Of a stretch of DNA of 64,000 nt, positions 61,441 to 64,000 are shown piece by piece (the first letter of the stretch is position 1; every line of letters starts with the position of its first letter). Source of the DNA: Bacteroidales bacterium (GTDB taxonomy: Bacteria > Bacteroidota > Bacteroidia > Bacteroidales > UBA10428); contig JAFGBD010000074.1 in assembly GCA_016933335.1 (NCBI GenBank), forward strand, positions 22,353 to 86,352, read 5' to 3'. The notes under the pieces are model-generated. The model was not told where the DNA came from, ran no database searches, and worked only from the letters and a program-made list of their open reading frames with translations. The position numbers were made by a program, and so were the translations under genes.

Positions 61441-63234
61441 TTAATCCGGTTTTTTAAAATAATCAGTGGGTGTTTTGCCTGTTATTTTTTTGAAAAAAGC
61501 ATTGAAAGTGGTCTTGGAGTTAAAGCCACATTCATAGGCCAGCGAGAGCAGTGTATAGTTCCTGTATTTTTTTTCCCTGCTTAGTTTCAGGAAATGGTTC
61601 AGCCGGTAACTATTTATATAATCATAGAAATTTTTACCGGCATGTTCGTTTAAAACCTGTGACAAAAGATTCGGAGTGACATCAATTGATTCAGCCAGGT
61701 CAGAAAGGGTCAGTGTCTGGTTCAGCCAGGGCAGTGTCTTTTCCATGTAAGCACTTAATGTTTTCTCCGTTTCAATTGCCTGTTGCCGGCTGAGGTTTGA
61801 TTTTTTATATTTTTTCCTTTCTTCCTCCATCTTTACGTCTGGCCGGGTGAATCTGATCTTTTCTATGGCCTGTAAATACCTTGGATGGTTCCTCAATGGC
61901 TCCCACAGGTTATCGATCCGGATAAAGAGAAGAGGTGTTGAAACATGATTCAGGCCAAATTCAAGGTAATCCAGCGCTTTGCTTTCCTCTCCCAGCATGA
62001 GATAGATTGAACAGAAGAAGGCAGCATCAGGAACACTTGCCTGTGCTCTTTTTTTTAAATCATTCTCCATGATTTCAAGCTGCCTGTGGGCTTCATCCAT
62101 GTCGCCCCTGCTGGCATAATAATAACCTTTAAGCTCTGCAACAGATAAGGGTGAGTTCGGATCATTTTCCAGCATACGGATGACGGACAAGGCTTCATCA
62201 TATCTTTTCAGTTTGCATAGAGCCTCGACCTTTGTCAGATATTGTGCATACCAGTATGGACAGATGCTGATGTTTTTTTCGACATACTCCAGTGCTTTTA
62301 AGGGTTCGCCGGTAAGGTTATAAATCATTCCGATACATGCATTCACCTGATCCGACAACGGATCCAGCCTTTCTGCCTGGAACAGGCAGTCAAGTGCTTC
62401 TTCAATCCTGTTTAAAGCTGCAAGAATCAATCCCTTGTCAAGGAGCGCTGTCGGGTAGCTGGGTTTCAGCTTAAGCGCCTTGCTGATGTTTTTCAGTGCG
62501 AGCGGAATATCCCAGTCTATCCAGAAATTCCTCAGGGCAGCTGCTTCATACACTTCAGGAAGATCTTTATTCAGTGCCGTAACTTTTTCAATATAGTATT
62601 CCACTTTCTTCTGCGCAGTAGTGGGATTTGCAAATCCTGTTGATCCCAGCCAGACATAAACATTGCACAGTCCGATATAAGCTTTGATGAAATTTGGATC
62701 CAGGGCGATGGCTTTTTCAAAGTTTTCTATGATGTTCTTCCCCTGGTTAAAATCCCAGGTATTCAGCAAATATTTTCCCTTTAGATAGAAATCCAGGGCA
62801 TCGGTATTTTCGATGATGTAATCTGTGGTACTGACTTCGAGCCTGATTCCTGCATGTATTTTTTCGGCAATGATGGCTGCTATTTCATCCTGAACGATAA
62901 AAATATCTTTCAGCTCCCTGTCCCAGTTATCCGACCAGACATGATAGCCGTTGTCTGACCTGGTGAGCTGGGCCGCTATCCTGACGGTATTGCCCGATTT
63001 CCTGATGCTTCCTTCCAGGATCAGTGAAACATTCAGCTTTCTGCCGATTTCCTTGATATCGATGTGCTTGTTCTTGAAGGCAAATGAGGAAGTCCGGGCC
63101 GTGACATGCAGTCCTTCGATTTTTGAAAGGGCATTCAGAATTTCTTCGGTAATGCCATCGCTGAAATACTCGTTCTCTCTGTCGGAACTCATATTTACAA
63201 AGGGCAGTACCGCTATGCTGTATTTTGATCTCAA
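61441..63234 (-). CDS. TPR protein with FlgO/CadC-like N-terminus and AraC-type DNA-binding domain
   Basis: A 597-aa regulator. Residues 5-115 (SIAVLPFVNMSSDRENEYFSD, ILEGSIRKSGNTVRIAAQL) match the domain found after the DNA-binding or cyclase part in CadC and adenylate cyclases. TPR repeats span about 130-450. A C-terminal AraC helix-turn-helix (LLSLAYECGFNSKTTFNAFFKKITGKTP) replaces the usual N-terminal one. No TM helix is present, so it acts in the cytoplasm. The start is TTG; an in-frame stop lies 37 nt upstream and no ATG precedes the domain. Its target may be the downstream receptor gene. Confidence 0.88.
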   Translation of the reverse strand: MRSKYSIAVLPFVNMSSDRENEYFSDGITEEILNALSKIEGLHVTARTSSFAFKNKHIDIKEIGRKLNVSLILEGSIRKSGNTVRIAAQLTRSDNGYHVWSDNWDRELKDIFIVQDEIAAIIAEKIHAGIRLEVSTTDYIIENTDALDFYLKGKYLLNTWDFNQGKNIIENFEKAIALDPNFIKAYIGLCNVYVWLGSTGFANPTTAQKKVEYYIEKVTALNKDLPEVYEAAALRNFWIDWDIPLALKNISKALKLKPSYPTALLDKGLILAALNRIEEALDCLFQAERLDPLSDQVNACIGMIYNLTGEPLKALEYVEKNISICPYWYAQYLTKVEALCKLKRYDEALSVIRMLENDPNSPLSVAELKGYYYASRGDMDEAHRQLEIMENDLKKRAQASVPDAAFFCSIYLMLGEESKALDYLEFGLNHVSTPLLFIRIDNLWEPLRNHPRYLQAIEKIRFTRPDVKMEEERKKYKKSNLSRQQAIETEKTLSAYMEKTLPWLNQTLTLSDLAESIDVTPNLLSQVLNEHAGKNFYDYINSYRLNHFLKLSREKKYRNYTLLSLAYECGFNSKTTFNAFFKKITGKTPTDYFKKPD

Positions 63235-63257
63235 GATTTGACTGGTTGAGCAATGAA

Positions 63258-63265
63258 CAAAAATA
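63258..63265 (-). promoter_or_regulatory. -7 promoter element of the TPR-AraC gene
   Basis: On the minus strand TATTTTTG, an exact TAnnTTTG, about 23 nt before the TTG start at 63234. The -33 region is poor. Confidence 0.4.
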
Positions 63266-63613
63266 TAAAATCATGAGATGAAAGAAGATATTTATTAAGT
63301 TTTTAATGGAATTTACTCTTGTTTGACAGATGGCTTCTTTCAGCTGATTGTATTCTTATGTTTTAAATGAATCAAATCATTGTTATCCGTTCAATTGCTT
63401 TTTAATAATCAATTCTGTTATTTATCAAATTTTATAAAATGTTTAATATATTATATTAATATGTTAATCAAGAAAAAATATTTAAAAATATAAAAAATTG
63501 TATATCAAATATATAAAATAAATTATTAATAAATATGTATAATAAATTAACAAATCAATTAAACAAAAATATAATAATAGTTGTTTATTTCTCGAACCAT
63601 AAAAAATAATATT
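63266..63613. other. Very AT-rich intergenic region
   Basis: Between the TPR-AraC gene and the fasciclin gene. The part 63400-63600 is almost only A and T, with many short runs such as TTAATAAATA. No gene and no clear promoter for the fasciclin gene were found. Confidence 0.6.
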
Positions 63614-64000
63614 ATGAGAAAAATGAGACTTTTTTACACTTTGATTTCTCTGTTCTTCTTACAGAGTATGTTCCTGAGAGCTGGAACTGTGGTTGATATT
63701 ATTGTCAGCAGTGCCGATCACGACACTTTGGAAGCAGCAGTAATTGCTGCTGAACTGGCCGATGATTTGTCAGGTGAAGGACCGTTCACCGTATTTGCTC
63801 CGACCGATGCAGCCTTCAAGGCACTACCGGCAGGTACGCTTGAGACCCTTCTGGCCGATCCGACCGGACAGCTGGCAGAAATTCTTCTGTACCATGTCGT
63901 CAGCGGCAAGGTGATGTCAGGAGATCTGTCCGACGGCATGATGGTTGAAACCCTTCAGGGCAAGGACATTGAAGTGGAGATTGACGGCAGCAATGTATAC
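63614..64000 (+). CDS. Fasciclin (FAS1) domain protein, cut by window end
   Basis: The first 129 residues are visible; the ORF track omits it because it has no stop in the window. A signal peptide ([20 protein letters not shown]) is followed by a FAS1 domain: [33 protein letters not shown] (H1 box) and [13 protein letters not shown] (near H2 box). FAS1 proteins are exported adhesion-type proteins. The rest of the gene and any further FAS1 copies lie beyond the window. Confidence 0.9.
   Translation, partial: MRKMRLFYTLISLFFLQSMFLRAGTVVDIIVSSADHDTLEAAVIAAELADDLSGEGPFTVFAPTDAAFKALPAGTLETLLADPTGQLAEILLYHVVSGKVMSGDLSDGMMVETLQGKDIEVEIDGSNVY

Noticed and set aside
62927-63274. Possible frameshift joining MILYFCSLLNQSN to the TPR-AraC protein
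   Set aside because: The family usually starts close to the SIAVLPF motif, and a -7 element lies just upstream of the TTG, so no frameshift is needed.
63400-63600. AT-rich tract as a CRISPR or satellite repeat
   Set aside because: Short AT words recur, but no unit of fixed length with spacers or period was found.

Overview
The window is a chromosomal segment of a Bacteroidota bacterium, most likely Bacteroidales-like. The evidence is the gene families (DUF5683 after parAB, DUF4290 before murA, TonB-dependent receptor, two proteins with type IX secretion-type C-termini, an EF-G2 paralogue) and repeated promoters of the Bacteroidota type (TTG/TTTG, 19-20 bp, TAnnTTTG). No insertion sequence, prophage, CRISPR array, tRNA or rRNA was recognised. 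Genus cannot be told from the sequence alone.

Layout. 0.3-9.1 kb (+): parA-parB-DUF5683, then a LysM lytic transglycosylase, an SGNH-like protein plus MBOAT acyltransferase pair (cell-envelope or exopolysaccharide O-acylation), and a FemAB/GNAT-like protein. 9.1-11.8 kb (-): a PflX-like radical SAM protein with an odd N-terminus, and glutamate dehydrogenase with a clear terminator. 11.9-17.2 kb (-): a two-gene signalling operon made of a 1534-aa protein (four GAF-like repeats, two receiver-like domains, an ATP-grasp PEP/pyruvate-binding domain) and a LuxR-type regulator whose receiver lacks the phosphorylatable Asp. 17.4-19.3 kb (+): an SGNH hydrolase and a D-threonine-aldolase-like PLP enzyme.

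19.4-39.1 kb (-) is a continuous str-S10-spc-alpha ribosomal superoperon, rpsL to rplQ, followed by eno. It includes fusA, secY, map, infA, rpmJ and rpoA, but no tuf. Its leading promoter upstream of rpsL lies back to back with that of a divergent EF-G paralogue (EF-G2) that has lost the catalytic His and the switch I motif. 41.7-51.1 kb holds a gliding-motility-type secreted protein, a UvrD/PcrA helicase, DUF4290-murA (MurA has Asp at the fosfomycin-target Cys position), RlmD and a secreted pectate-lyase-like beta-helix protein. 51.5-64 kb holds a lipoprotein of unknown function, a MacB-type ABC permease with a sigma-54 promoter and upstream inverted repeats, an adjacent NtrC-type regulator and histidine kinase, a TonB-dependent receptor, a TPR-AraC regulator, and a fasciclin-domain protein cut by the window end.

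Several ORF-track starts are too long because a TTG inside a promoter, or another upstream non-ATG codon, was taken as a start. I corrected these where an ATG, the family length or the promoter position supports it. The strongest candidates for something undescribed are the GAF4-REC2-ATP-grasp/degenerate-regulator operon and the sigma-54 control region of the permease.
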